The notes beneath the pieces were generated by a model. The model made no database searches, had not been told where the DNA came from, and saw nothing but the letters and a program-made list of their open reading frames with translations. From NCBI GenBank assembly GCA_016719485.1, contig JADJZB010000029.1, forward strand, positions 1 to 64,000: DNA of 64,000 nucleotides, in the 5' to 3' direction. The translations under genes were made by a program, and so were the position numbers. Numbering within the stretch: the stretch's first letter is position 1; each line of letters starts with the position of its first letter. The stretch is from Holophagales bacterium. Its GTDB lineage: Bacteria; Acidobacteriota; Thermoanaerobaculia; UBA5066. Shown one piece after another: positions 1 through 9,547 of the stretch.

Positions 1-2269
1 GAGATTGCCGGCAGGCCCTCGGCGGTCGAACGCCAGGAAGGACTCCGTCACGTAGTCGAAGACGCCCGATTCGACGACCCGACGTTCACGTGGGCCGTCC
101 TTCAGGCGGCTTGGGAGTGTCGACTCTGGCGGAGCCGGGAACGACTGCCGTACGCGACGGCAGGGTTCCGACCGCGTCGAACGCGAGGGAGCTGACGAAG
201 TCCGACGTCGCTGCCGGGTCGACGCTGTCGATGGACCGAGACGAGCCCTTCTTCGACGCGAACCCTGGTCCCGGGAACCTCCCTGGGCCGCATGTGGCTG
301 ATGGATGGGCTTCCGTCCGGTCCATAGGCGAAGAAGGGCTGTGGGCCCGAAAGCTCCGACCTCTCGTCGATGGCCTCGTCGACCCACGACGTACCGTTCC
401 AATGAGCGAACGTGATCGTGTCAAACCCGCCAGACGACGGACGGACTCCGTCGCCCGGATCCGTCGCCACGGCGGGCGCATGCCGGGCGTTATCTCCGGC
501 CTCCGGCTGGAGGAGAGGCGATACATCCCACGAGGACGTCGCGCGATCCCAGCGGGCGACCTTCGTCTGGCTGCCGAGCTTCTCGGCGATTCTCACATAA
601 GCGATCGTCGGACTACCCTCGGGGTCGAACGTCAGCGCCGGGCTGTACGCCGCGCCCGCCGGCTCTCTAGGACGGTAACTCCCCGAGCCGACGGCGGAGA
701 GCTTACCACCATCGGCACGTAGGCGCCGTCACCCGTCCGCTCGCCGGGGCTCCCGCCGTCGTTCACGACGCCGTACGCGATCAAGGCGCCGTCCCCGAAG
801 GCGGTCACCCGGACCCAGCCGTTCATCACCCCCTGGTGCCGAGGAAACCCGTTTCCTGCGTCCACGCGCCCGGCTCGAGGACGACGACGCGCGGATCGCC
901 CTTCGCCACTCCTCCGGCATCGCCGTCATGAGCGCGCAGTTCGAGAGTGACGGCACCCGACCCGTCCGCCGGCGTTCACGACGGCGACGTTCGTCCTGTT
1001 GTTCGCGTCGGGCGCAAACCGTAGAGGAAGGCTTCGGTGGTTGCTTCCTGCCCCTCGTAGATCCCGGGGGTGAAGAGACCGAACTGTCCCCCGGCCGGAC
1101 TGAGCGACGCGGTACGGGCCCCCTGCGTAAACGTCGGACAGCTCAGCGCCCGTCACCCGGACCCGCAGGGCTCCCGCATAGCTGGCGGCCCCCTTCGCCC
1201 CGATGCGCAGGCCCTTGCCGCGAAGGACCTCGAGCGCGTCAGGAAGGCGAGCTGCTCGCCGGCACGCAGCTTCAACGTGACGTTTCCGCCAGTCCCCAGC
1301 GAAGGAGCCAGGCTCTCGCGGTAGCTGAGGCTCGAAGGTCGCCTCCGAGCGGCCCCGGTTGGCGAAGATCATCTCGCTCAGGAACCCCGACGTCGTCTCG
1401 ACGAGAACCGGGACCGTGATGCGATCCCCGGCGATGTCTCCGCCGTGAACGGGAGGAACGAGCCGTCGTTCGTGCCATTGCTGTTCACGACACCGTAGGT
1501 CCAGACGCACCCTGGCCACCCGTTCTCTCGACGGTGACCCAGCCGCTCGTGAAGCCGGTCCGTCGAGAATCCCGTTGAACTGCGTCCACCCGAGGGCAGG
1601 AATCGTCAGGCCTTCCGCCTTCGTCAGCGAGGCCCCCGAACCGTCACCCGCGAACGCCGTCACGCGAATCGTGACGTCGCTGGCCGTCGGGTTGTAGACC
1701 GCGACGTTCGAGCGATCCCCGCTCGTTGCGCGAATGCCGAAGAGCGTGGCACTCGTCTTCACGACGCTTCCCTCGGCCGTGCCCGGGTAGGCCAGCCCTG
1801 CGGCGCCCACGGGATGCGGTGCCCGCGTGGGCGTCGTCGTCCTCGCCGTGACCGCCGCAGCGTCCGCCGACGACATGCCGTAGAAGCCGACCTGGAGCGT
1901 CCCCCCCCGATCTCCCGATGCCGGAATCGGGATCCCCCTCCCGATCAGGTAGGCGATCGCGTCCGGAATGACCTTCTGCTCGCCGGGCGCGAGCGCCTCG
2001 ACGCCCGTGCCGCTTCCTCCGCCGAAGGCCGCCGTGTACGTCAGCGCGACCGTCGCCGTGGTGGTCCCCCGGTTCGTCAGGATCAGCTCGGTCGAGAAGC
2101 TGATCCGCCCCCGCTCCGCTGCTCGAAAAAGGACGATCGGAACGACGAAACTCGACTGCGAGACCGCGCCGAGAGCGGGCATCGCCGCCCCGGCAGACGC
2201 AGCAGAGAGAACCAAAGCAGCCGCAGCGACCAGCGAACTCGGAAGCCGGCGGGGGGACGAGCTGTTCAT
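1..2269 (-). CDS. Secreted repeat protein, heavily frameshifted, C-terminus beyond window
   Basis: The start at 2269 follows a good Shine-Dalgarno (AGGAAGGTG). The N-terminus is a signal peptide (hydrophobic core about residues 10-30, AGA cleavage region). Two similar domains follow. Each has a conserved ILTNRG or IFANRG strand, an NVAVYN or NVAVVN strand, and an ending like TYGVVN or AYGVVND. Below about base 660 the protein continues into propeller-like repeats (FDPEGSPTIAYV, FAYGPDGSPSISH, FDAVGTPAVAYG). The coding signal hops frames at roughly 1545, 1510, 1450, 1335, 1245, 1125, 1018, 965, 833, 700, 300 and 160, so no single frame covers it. Each hop is explained by about one missing base in or beside a G or C run. 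I infer a real exported surface or extracellular protein damaged by sequence error, although a true pseudogene is possible. Its function is unknown. Confidence 0.6.
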
Positions 2270-2407
2270 CGCGATCACCTTCCTGGCCGCACCCCGATCC
2301 AATGACGTAGAGATGTCGCCAGTCTGGGGGCCGTGGGGCGGCGCGGTCAAGCCGATTCCGGCGCTTCCGCCGTCACCCGGCTTCGAGCCGCGGTTCGGAA
2401 CGCGGGC

Positions 2408-3476
2408 CTACGCGATCGTGACGTCCTTGCAGAGGTAGACGTCCTGGATCGTGTTCAGGAGCTTCGCGCCCTCTGCCATCGGGCGCTGGAAGGCCTTGCG
2501 GCCCGAGATGAGGCCCATCCCTCCGGGCGCTTGTTGATGACGGCGGTCTTGATCGCCTCGGCGAAGTCGTTCTCGCCCGAGGCGCCGCCCGAGTTGATGA
2601 GGCCCGCGCGCCCCATGTAGCAATTGGCCACCTGGTAGCGGGTCAGGTCGATCGGGTGGTCCGTCGTGAGCACCTCGTAGACCCTCTTGTCGGTCTTGCC
2701 GTAGGGGTTCTCCTTCGAGGCGAGGACGTTGTAGCCACCGTTGCTCTCTGGGAGCTTCTGCTTGATGATGTCCGCCTCGATCGTCACGCCGAGGTGGTTC
2801 GCCTGGCCGGTCAGGTCGGCCGAGACGTGGTAGTCCTTGTCCTTCTTGAAGGCGTTGTTGCGCAGGTAGCACCAGAGGACGGTCGCCATCCCCATCTCGT
2901 GCGCCGCGTGGAACGCCTGGCTGACCTCGATGATCTGCCGGCCCGAGGCGTCGGAACCGAAGTAGATCGTCGCGCCGACCGCGACGCAGCCCATGTCGCG
3001 CGCCTGCTTCACCTGCGCGAACATGATCTGGTCGAACTTGTTCGGGTAGGTCAGGAACTCGTTGTGGTTGATCTTGACGACGAAGGGGATCTTGTGGGCG
3101 TACTTGCGCGCGACGGAACCGAGGACGCCGAGCGTCGAGGCGACGGCGTTGCACCCCCCTCGACGGCGAGCTTCACGATGCCCTCGGGGTCGAAGCAGAT
3201 CGGGTTCTTCGCGAAGCTGGCGCCCGCCGAGTGCTCGATCCCCTGGTCGACGGGAAGGATCGAGAGGTAACCGGTTCCGGCGAGACGGCCATGGTCGACG
3301 AGCTGCTGCAGGCTCCTGAGGACGGGGATCGGCCGGTCCGACTGAGCCCAGATCCGGTCGATCATGTCGGGGCCCGGAAGGTGCAGCGATTCCTTCGGAA
3401 TCCCGGTGCAGGTGTGCTCGAGAAGGGACTTCGCGTCGGCGCCGAGCGCCGCGGTGATGGTTTCGATCGTGCTCAT
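2408..3476 (-). CDS. fbaB: Class I fructose-bisphosphate aldolase (FbaB type), two frameshifts
   Basis: This glycolytic/gluconeogenic enzyme cleaves fructose 1,6-bisphosphate to DHAP and glyceraldehyde 3-phosphate through a Schiff-base lysine. The reading is collinear with E. coli FbaB over about 350 residues: GTGYLSILPVDQGIEHSAGASFA near residue 70, then NHNE, VAVGATIYFGS, SADLTGQANHL and NCYMGRAGLINSGG, ending DVYLCKDVTIA. AGGAGA precedes the ATG. The frame breaks near 3158 (a G run between VEGG and NAVAS) and near 2520 (between KRPEG and MGLISGRKAF). Each break needs one extra base to restore the family sequence. Since all parts and active-site blocks are kept, I read it as a functional gene with sequence errors. 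The start overlaps no other gene, and the next minus gene upstream is a symporter. Confidence 0.85.
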
Positions 3477-3564
3477 GTGCAGGTCTCCTCGCTTGGTGTC
3501 GCGATGCTCCGCGCATCGTATCTCTGCGGCGCCTCGGCCGCGACCGCCCGGACGGCAGAGAACC

Positions 3565-5006
3565 TCAGCCCTCCCGCCGCCCCTGGAAGAGAAGGGACGC
3601 TCCGAGGACGGCCCACGAGGCGAGGAGACCCCAGGTGGCCAGGACGGCCGGGTTGTTGGAGAGCGTCCCGAGCTTCAGGGTCCCGGCGACGACGTAGACG
3701 GCCACGGCGACCGCCGCGGAAAGGATCACCGCGCCGCGGCGCGCCCGGGGAAGGAACATCCCGGCGACCAGCGGGACCGACGAGGCGGTGAAGAGGAGGT
3801 AGATACCGTACTGGGCGAAGATGGCGACCGAGCCGCCGGTCGGGTGGGCCAGCTGCCACCTCGCCAGGAAGAGGCAGACGAGAGCGACCCCCACGAGGCC
3901 GAAACGGCCGAAACGCAGGGCCTTCTCCGGCTTCGCCCCGGGGAGGAGCGGGTGAACGTCGACGGAGAGGATGCTCGCCAGGGCGAGGAAGATCCCCTCG
4001 AGCGTCGAGAGCCCCGCGCAGACGAGCCCGATGGCCACGACGACGCTCAGGCCCGGCCCGAACGTCACGGCGAGCCAGGCCGGCACGACCAGGTCGATGC
4101 GCGGGAGCTCGGGAAGCGTCAGGCGCGCCGCGATCCCCACCCAGAGGACCGCCATGAACACCAGCCCCGCGCCGATGGCGACGCCCAGGTACCGGCGCAC
4201 CTGCCGACCGTCGGCGAGATAGAGCGCCTTCGAGAGGATGTGCGGCTGGCCGACGATGGCGAGGCCGACGAGGAGGTTGCAGAAGAAGACCTCGAAGACG
4301 TTTCGGAAGAATGGAGAGCCGGGGTTCACGGCGGTGGCGAGGACGGGTTCACGGCCGCCAGGCGCGCCAGGACGCCGCCGAAGGGCGCGGCCTGGCCGAC
4401 GGCCGTCCCGACGAGCAGGACCGCCACGACGAGCATCACGATGGCCTGGACCGCGTTGATCCAGGCGTGCGCGGTGGCGCCGCCCATGGCCATGGCGAGG
4501 AGGACGTAGAGGAGGATTCCCGCTGCGACCATCTCCGCGGGAACCCCGAGGGAGGCGCGAGAGGACGAGGGCGAGCGCGACGACGATGAGCGTGGCGAAC
4601 GCGAGGAGGCCGAGCGAGAGGCCCGAGAAGGCGACGCGGAGGCCCTTCGACTCCACCGCGTGCCGATCCACTGGGGAATCGTCAGGGCCATGACCCGCGC
4701 GCCCGTCTCCCGGAACGGCCCGGAGAGAACCATGAGGCCGACCGTGATTCCGAAGCCCGCGGCCACGCCGTAGCCGAGGAGAGCGGCGAGCCCGTAGTGC
4801 GCGACGAGGCCGGGGTTGACGACGAAGGTCGCGACGCTCGTCAGCTGGGCCGAGAGGGAAAGGCCGACGACCCAGGGCGGCAGGTCGCGCCCCCCGACGG
4901 CGTAGGAAGCGACGGTGGCGGTCCTTTTCGCGCCCCGGATCGCGAGCGCCGCGGCCACCACCGCGTAGAGCCCAAGGCCGATCCAGGTGAGGGTTGCCGT
5001 CGTCAT
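3565..5006 (-). CDS. Sodium:solute symporter family protein, three frameshifts
   Basis: A polytopic inner-membrane cation-coupled uptake carrier of the SSS family (PutP/PanF relatives); the substrate cannot be told. The ATG at 5006 follows GGAGGAGAG. The N-terminus has helix 1 and then the family block SYAVGGRDLPPW, SLSAQLTSVATFV and an IPQWIG stretch. Later blocks include GGATAHAWINAVQAIVM, FFRNVFEVFFCNLLVGLAIVGQPH and ASILSVDVHPLLP. About 13 hydrophobic segments are readable over 480 residues, normal for the family. The frame shifts at about 4665 (missing G in a G run before VESKGLRVAF), about 4560 (before ASLGVPAEMV) and about 4340 (before VLATAVNPGSP). These are probably sequence errors rather than decay, since every helix is still readable. 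Confidence 0.75.
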
Positions 5007-5223
5007 GTCGCTCTCCTCCGCGCCGTCCGGCCCGAAGGCCGCGCTGCGCCGGATCATCGCAGAGGCCGACGGCACCGGGTGGACCACGGATGCACGGACG
5101 AGGTCCGGACCAGATGGCCTTCCGATAGGGAGGGGGGGCCTCCGGCGACACGCCGGCCGGCACCGGGCGATAATCGGCGACCGGCATGGAGCGACGCGCT
5201 CGCTCGAGGGCCGGTGACCAGAC

Positions 5224-6819
5224 ATGAATCTCGACACCTTCCGGATCCAGTTCTTCGCCGGCGCCCCGCGCTACGAGTGGCTCGAGCTCCTCGGCCGCGG
5301 GGGGATGGGCGTCGTCTTCAAGGCGAGGGACCTGGTCCTGGACGAGGTCGTCGCCATCAAGATCCTCTACGGCCACGTCGCGGACGACGACGGGGCGATC
5401 GTCGCCCGCTTCAAGCGCGAGATCAACCTGAACCGGAAGGTGAAGCACCCGAACGTCGCCCGCATGTACGACTTCGGCACCAGCGGCGGGCACCCGTTCA
5501 TCACGATGGAGTTCGTCCCGGGAAAGGACCTCCAGACGCTCGTCCTCGAGGCCGGCCGGATCGCTCCGGCCCGGGCGCTTCCCATCCTCCGGCAGATCTG
5601 CCTGGGAACGCAGGCGGCCCACGAGCAGGGCATCGTCCACCGGGACCTCAAGAGCCAGAACATCATCGTGGGCGAGGGCGACACGGTGTCGATCCTCGAC
5701 TTCGGCCTCGCGCGCGGCCTCGTCGACGAGAAGCTCACGCTCGACGCCGTCGTCCTCGGGACGCCGCACTACATCTCTCCCGAGCAGGCGATGGGAGAGC
5801 CGGCCGACGCCCGGAGCGACATCTACTCGCTCGGGATCATCGCCTTCGAGATGCTCGCGGGAGAGCTCCCCTTCACGGCCGACTCGGCGCTCGGCATCGC
5901 CATGAAGCAGATCTCGGAGCCGGTCCCGGCGACCCTCTCCCTCTTCCCCGACGTCTCTCCCGGGCTCCGCAGCGCCGTCCACCGCGCGCTCGAGAAGCGG
6001 CGCGAAGACCGCTTCCAGAGCGCCTCCGAGCTCGAGGCCGCCTTCGCGCGCGCCGGGGACGAGCCGGCCGCGGCGACGAGAGGCTCCGGCGGCGATGCGA
6101 TGAGCCGCGCGATCGACGACGTTCTCGCGGGCCTCGACGAGGCCGCACGGTTGCGCCGGGCGGCGACCGGCAACGTCGACACGAGGACCCCGCTCGTCCA
6201 GCATCGCCCGCAGGTCGGATCTCCCTTCACGCCTCCGCCGTCCGTTCCGGCGCAGGCGCCGCAGCCTGCCGTTCCCGCGACACACCCCTCGCCTGTCGCG
6301 CCCCCGACGGTCCCGACCGCCCGCGTCACACGTCCGCAGCCGTCAGCCCTCCCGCCCCCCCTCGCGCCCGCCCCGCCTCGCCCGACCGGCCGCCCCACGG
6401 TGTTCATCGTGCTGGCCGACGGTGCGGACCGCATCTCGATGGGAAAGGCGCTGGGCGATTCCGGCTGCAACGCCGTCGAGGCCCGCAGCGGCGAGGAGGT
6501 CCTCGACCTCCTGATGTCCCGCCTGCCCGACGCCGTCGTCATGGACGTCGCGCTGCCGAAAGCCGACGGATTCGAGGTGGCGCGGATCCTGAAGGCGACC
6601 CCCATCTTCGCGCGGGTGCCGGTTCTCCTCCTCGGGACGCGCGTCGATCGGGCGCAGGAGCACTTCGCCCGGCAGGTCGGGGCCAGCGACATCCTCGCGC
6701 GCCCGATCTCCGAGCGGGAGATCGTCGAACGGACGTGGCGGCTCCTCGGCCCGCTCGGCTTCTACCGGGACGAGGCCCAGTCTTCCCGGATCGCCAGGCC
6801 GGGCCCCCGGCGCACCTGA
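5224..6819 (+). CDS. Ser/Thr protein kinase with C-terminal degenerate receiver domain
   Basis: A cytoplasmic Hanks-type kinase of 531 residues. The glycine loop GRGGMGVVFKARD is near residue 24, the VAIK lysine near 46, the HRDLKSQN catalytic loop near 140, DFGLARG near 158 and the SPEQ substrate loop near 180, so all catalytic residues are present. A Pro/Ala-rich linker runs from about 310 to 395. The last 130 residues have a response-regulator fold: the phospho-acceptor region MDVALPKADGFE is kept, but the N-terminal acidic pair is reduced to LADGAD and the conserved lysine position reads LARPI. This suggests a receiver that may not be phosphorylated in the standard way. No transmembrane segment. 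It is intact although the genes on both sides are frameshifted. It stands alone, divergent from the symporter and 58 bases before a PAS sensor. Confidence 0.9.
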   Translation: MNLDTFRIQFFAGAPRYEWLELLGRGGMGVVFKARDLVLDEVVAIKILYGHVADDDGAIVARFKREINLNRKVKHPNVARMYDFGTSGGHPFITMEFVPGKDLQTLVLEAGRIAPARALPILRQICLGTQAAHEQGIVHRDLKSQNIIVGEGDTVSILDFGLARGLVDEKLTLDAVVLGTPHYISPEQAMGEPADARSDIYSLGIIAFEMLAGELPFTADSALGIAMKQISEPVPATLSLFPDVSPGLRSAVHRALEKRREDRFQSASELEAAFARAGDEPAAATRGSGGDAMSRAIDDVLAGLDEAARLRRAATGNVDTRTPLVQHRPQVGSPFTPPPSVPAQAPQPAVPATHPSPVAPPTVPTARVTRPQPSALPPPLAPAPPRPTGRPTVFIVLADGADRISMGKALGDSGCNAVEARSGEEVLDLLMSRLPDAVVMDVALPKADGFEVARILKATPIFARVPVLLLGTRVDRAQEHFARQVGASDILARPISEREIVERTWRLLGPLGFYRDEAQSSRIARPGPRRT

Positions 6820-6877
6820 ACGCCGTTCTCTCCTCCACGCCGTCTTAACGCCGGAAGGCTAGGATCGCCGGATCGCC

Positions 6878-7977
6878 ATGACGACGTACGCGCCCGCTCC
6901 CGGCCGTTCCCGCCTCGACGTCCTCCTCCGGCGCGGAACGGTGCCGCTCCTTCTCTCGCTCGCCGGCGGCCTGCTCGCAGGCTTCGCCCTCAACCAGGTC
7001 CTGAACCGGGCGATCGCCGGAAGGACCGAGGCGAGCGCCTTCGCGCTGCTCGCACGGGTCGGTCCCGAGCTCGAGACCGTCCTCGGATCGGGCCAGAGCG
7101 CGAAAGAGGCGATCAACCGGCTCGGACGCCAGCTCTCGCTCCGCGCGACGCTGGTCGGCACGGACGGGAGAGTCCTCGGCGACAGCAGCGTCGATCCCGA
7201 GCGCGTCGACGCGCTCGAAAACCACGCGAGCCGGCCGGAGGTCCTCGACGCCCGCCGGACCGGCTCCGGAGTGAGGACCCGGTATTCCTCGACCGTCGGA
7301 GAGCGGCTCGTCTACGCCGCCGTGCGGCTGCGGGGCGGCGAGGTCCTTCGCCTCGCGTTCCCCGAGAAGGACCTCGCCCGCTGGGAAGCCCCCTTCCGCG
7401 CGCAGACGCTCGGCCTGTCCGTCCTCGCATCCCTCCTCGTGGCGGCTCTTCTCATCCTCGCGCGCTCCCGCCACGCGGCCGAGCTGGACCTCGTCCGCCA
7501 GGCCCTGGGAAGCGTCGAGCGGCTCGAGAGACCCGCCGACCCGGGCCGCGTTTCCGAGGAGGCGGCGATCCTCTTCTCCGCTCTCGGCGACCTCGCAGAC
7601 GACGCCTCGGAGCGGGACGCGAGCGTTCGGCGAGCCGCAGCCTCTCCCGGGTCATCTTCGACGAGGTTCCGGCCGGCCTCCTCGTCGTCGATCCCGCGCT
7701 CTCCCTCCTCGGCGCCAACCCCGAGGCGATCCGCCTTCTCGGCGCCAGCCCCGCCGCGATCCGCTCCGGAGAGCACATCCTCGAGCTCGTCCGGGAGAAG
7801 GTGGTGGCCGGTCTGCTCGAGGAGGCTCTGGAGAAGGGCCGGGCTACGGCGGTGCTGAGGCTTTCCGCGGAAAGAGGCGGTCGCACACTCGAAGCTGTCG
7901 CCATCCGGGTGACGCCGAACGCCCGAACGGCCCAGGCCGCGGCCGTCGCGATCCTCCGCGAGACGCCGACCCGTTAG
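6878..7977 (+). CDS. Membrane PAS sensor protein without kinase domain, one frameshift
   Basis: The N-terminal part has a transmembrane helix at about residues 23-42, an extracytoplasmic region of about 130 residues and a second helix near 178-196 (LGLSVLASLLVAALLILA). This is the layout of a PhoR-like sensor. The frame breaks near 7635. Reading on one frame over gives a clear PAS domain (VIFDEVPAGLLVVDP, LLGANPEAIRLLG) that ends at the TAG at 7975-7977. The total length is 1,100 bases, not a multiple of three, so one indel is certain if this is one gene. No H-box or ATPase domain follows. The next gene is a separate histidine kinase with its own membrane domain. It may feed a partner kinase, or the PAS part may be a remnant of a longer sensor. 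Confidence 0.6.
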
Positions 7978-8043
7978 TTCGCGCGCTCGATTCCGGGGTG
8001 CGGGAGAGGCGGCCGGATGAACTCCGGTGCAGAATCCACCTGA

Positions 8044-9498
8044 ATGGGCAGCGGATCGGTGCTCGGAAACCGGCATTCCTCGTCGGGTTGGCGCATTCCA
8101 CGCCCGCCACGGCGCGAGTCCCCGGTGATTCCGGTGAGCGAGCGGGACCTGGAAGACGTCTGGCGCCTGCGGTTCCGCGATCCGCTGGTGGAGGCCGCCT
8201 TCCGCGAGGAGCAGCGGAACGCGAGCGCCCGGATCCTGCGCCCGGCCGTCGCCGTCGCCTTCGTGACGATCCTCGCCTTCGGCCTCCTCGACCCGATCGC
8301 CTTCCCCGAGACGTGGCCTCTCGTCCTCGCGATTCGGGTCTGCGGTCTCGCGCTCCCGATCGCCCTGCTCCTCCTCCTCACGTACGTTCCCCGGTTCGCC
8401 GCCTGGACCCGGCCGGTCCTCGAGGTCGGGGGTGTGGCGGCCGGCTGGGCCATCGCCGCGATGATCGCCATCGGCCAGCTCCACGAGCCGGGGACGAGCC
8501 TCTACTTCGTCGGCCTCAGCTTCCCGATGGCCTCCTCGGCCATCGGCCTTCTCCCGTCCGGTTTCGCGGCGAGCGTCGTGCGCGCCGGCCTCATCGTCCT
8601 TTCCTTTCCCTTCGTCGCCCTCGTGAGGAAGCTCCCCGGGTTCGGCCCGCCGCTCCCGGCCGACGTCGTCGTCATCTCGGTCGGGACGCTCATCCTGCTC
8701 TGGTTCTTCTTTACCGTCGCCGGCTACTTCCGCGAGGCCTACCAGAGGCGGACGTTCGTCACGATGCGCCTCCTCGAGGCGGCCAGCGAGAAGGTCCGTT
8801 CCGTCGCTTCCGAGCTGAAGCGGCTGAACGAGGAGAAGAGCACCTTCCTCGGCATCGCCGCCCACGACCTGAGGAACCCCCTCGGTGTCGTTCTCGGCTA
8901 CGCGGAGATGCTGCGCGACGAGGAGTTCTCGAGAAAGGAGACCGCCGAGATGGCGGGCAAGGTCGTCATCGCCGCCGAGAGGGTCCGCGACCTCGTCGCG
9001 GGACTCATCGAGGCGAGCGCGGCCGAGGCCGGGCGGGTCTCCCTCGAGAAGCGCCCCTGCGACCTCCTCGGCATCGCACGCAGGGTCGTCGAGACGCAGA
9101 CCGCCTCGGCCGAACGGAAGGAGATCGGGATCCGGGTCGACGGCACGGCCGTCGTCGTGACGGGAGACCCGGGCGCGATCCAGCAGGTCGTCGAGAACGT
9201 CGTGTCGAACGCCATCAAGTTCTCGCCCTGGAGATCGACGGTCGTGGTGACGATCCGCTCCGAGGGCGGGGCGGGCGTGGTCGAGGTCGAGGACGAGGGC
9301 CCGGGCGTGAACGAGGCGGACCGGGCGCGGCTCTTCGCGAAGTTCGCCCGGCTCTCCGCGAAGCCGACCGGGGGCGAGTCGTCGACCGGCCTCGGCCTTT
9401 CCATCGTCAAGACCCTGACCGAGGCCATGGGCGGCGACGTCTCGCTCGAGAGCCCTCCGGGCCGCGGCGCCCGCTTCCGGGTTCGCCTCCCCGTCTAG
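8044..9498 (+). CDS. Membrane sensor histidine kinase
   Basis: A 484-residue inner-membrane kinase. Six hydrophobic helices fill about residues 60-240 with little periplasmic sequence, suggesting a membrane-embedded or cytosolic signal. The dimerisation/phospho-acceptor helix carries AAHDLRNPLGVVLGYAEML near residue 280. The ATPase domain keeps the N box (ENVVSNAIKF), G1 (DEGPGV) and G2 (STGLGLSIVKTL). No response regulator lies next to it. The first 27 codons look poor, and a GTG at 8125 (VIPVSERDLEDVW) is an alternative start. It follows the PAS sensor by 66 bases on the same strand, so a joint transcript is possible. The ligand is unknown. Confidence 0.88.
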   Translation: MGSGSVLGNRHSSSGWRIPRPPRRESPVIPVSERDLEDVWRLRFRDPLVEAAFREEQRNASARILRPAVAVAFVTILAFGLLDPIAFPETWPLVLAIRVCGLALPIALLLLLTYVPRFAAWTRPVLEVGGVAAGWAIAAMIAIGQLHEPGTSLYFVGLSFPMASSAIGLLPSGFAASVVRAGLIVLSFPFVALVRKLPGFGPPLPADVVVISVGTLILLWFFFTVAGYFREAYQRRTFVTMRLLEAASEKVRSVASELKRLNEEKSTFLGIAAHDLRNPLGVVLGYAEMLRDEEFSRKETAEMAGKVVIAAERVRDLVAGLIEASAAEAGRVSLEKRPCDLLGIARRVVETQTASAERKEIGIRVDGTAVVVTGDPGAIQQVVENVVSNAIKFSPWRSTVVVTIRSEGGAGVVEVEDEGPGVNEADRARLFAKFARLSAKPTGGESSTGLGLSIVKTLTEAMGGDVSLESPPGRGARFRVRLPV

Positions 9499-9547
9499 GT
9501 CCCTTCCGGTTCCCGTCCCGCCCGCGGCTGTTCTATCCTTCCGGCAC

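Noticed and set aside
1..8000. Programmed ribosomal frameshifting to explain the broken frames
   Set aside because: There are too many breaks, in unrelated genes, without slippery sites or structures, and with a gradient toward one end.
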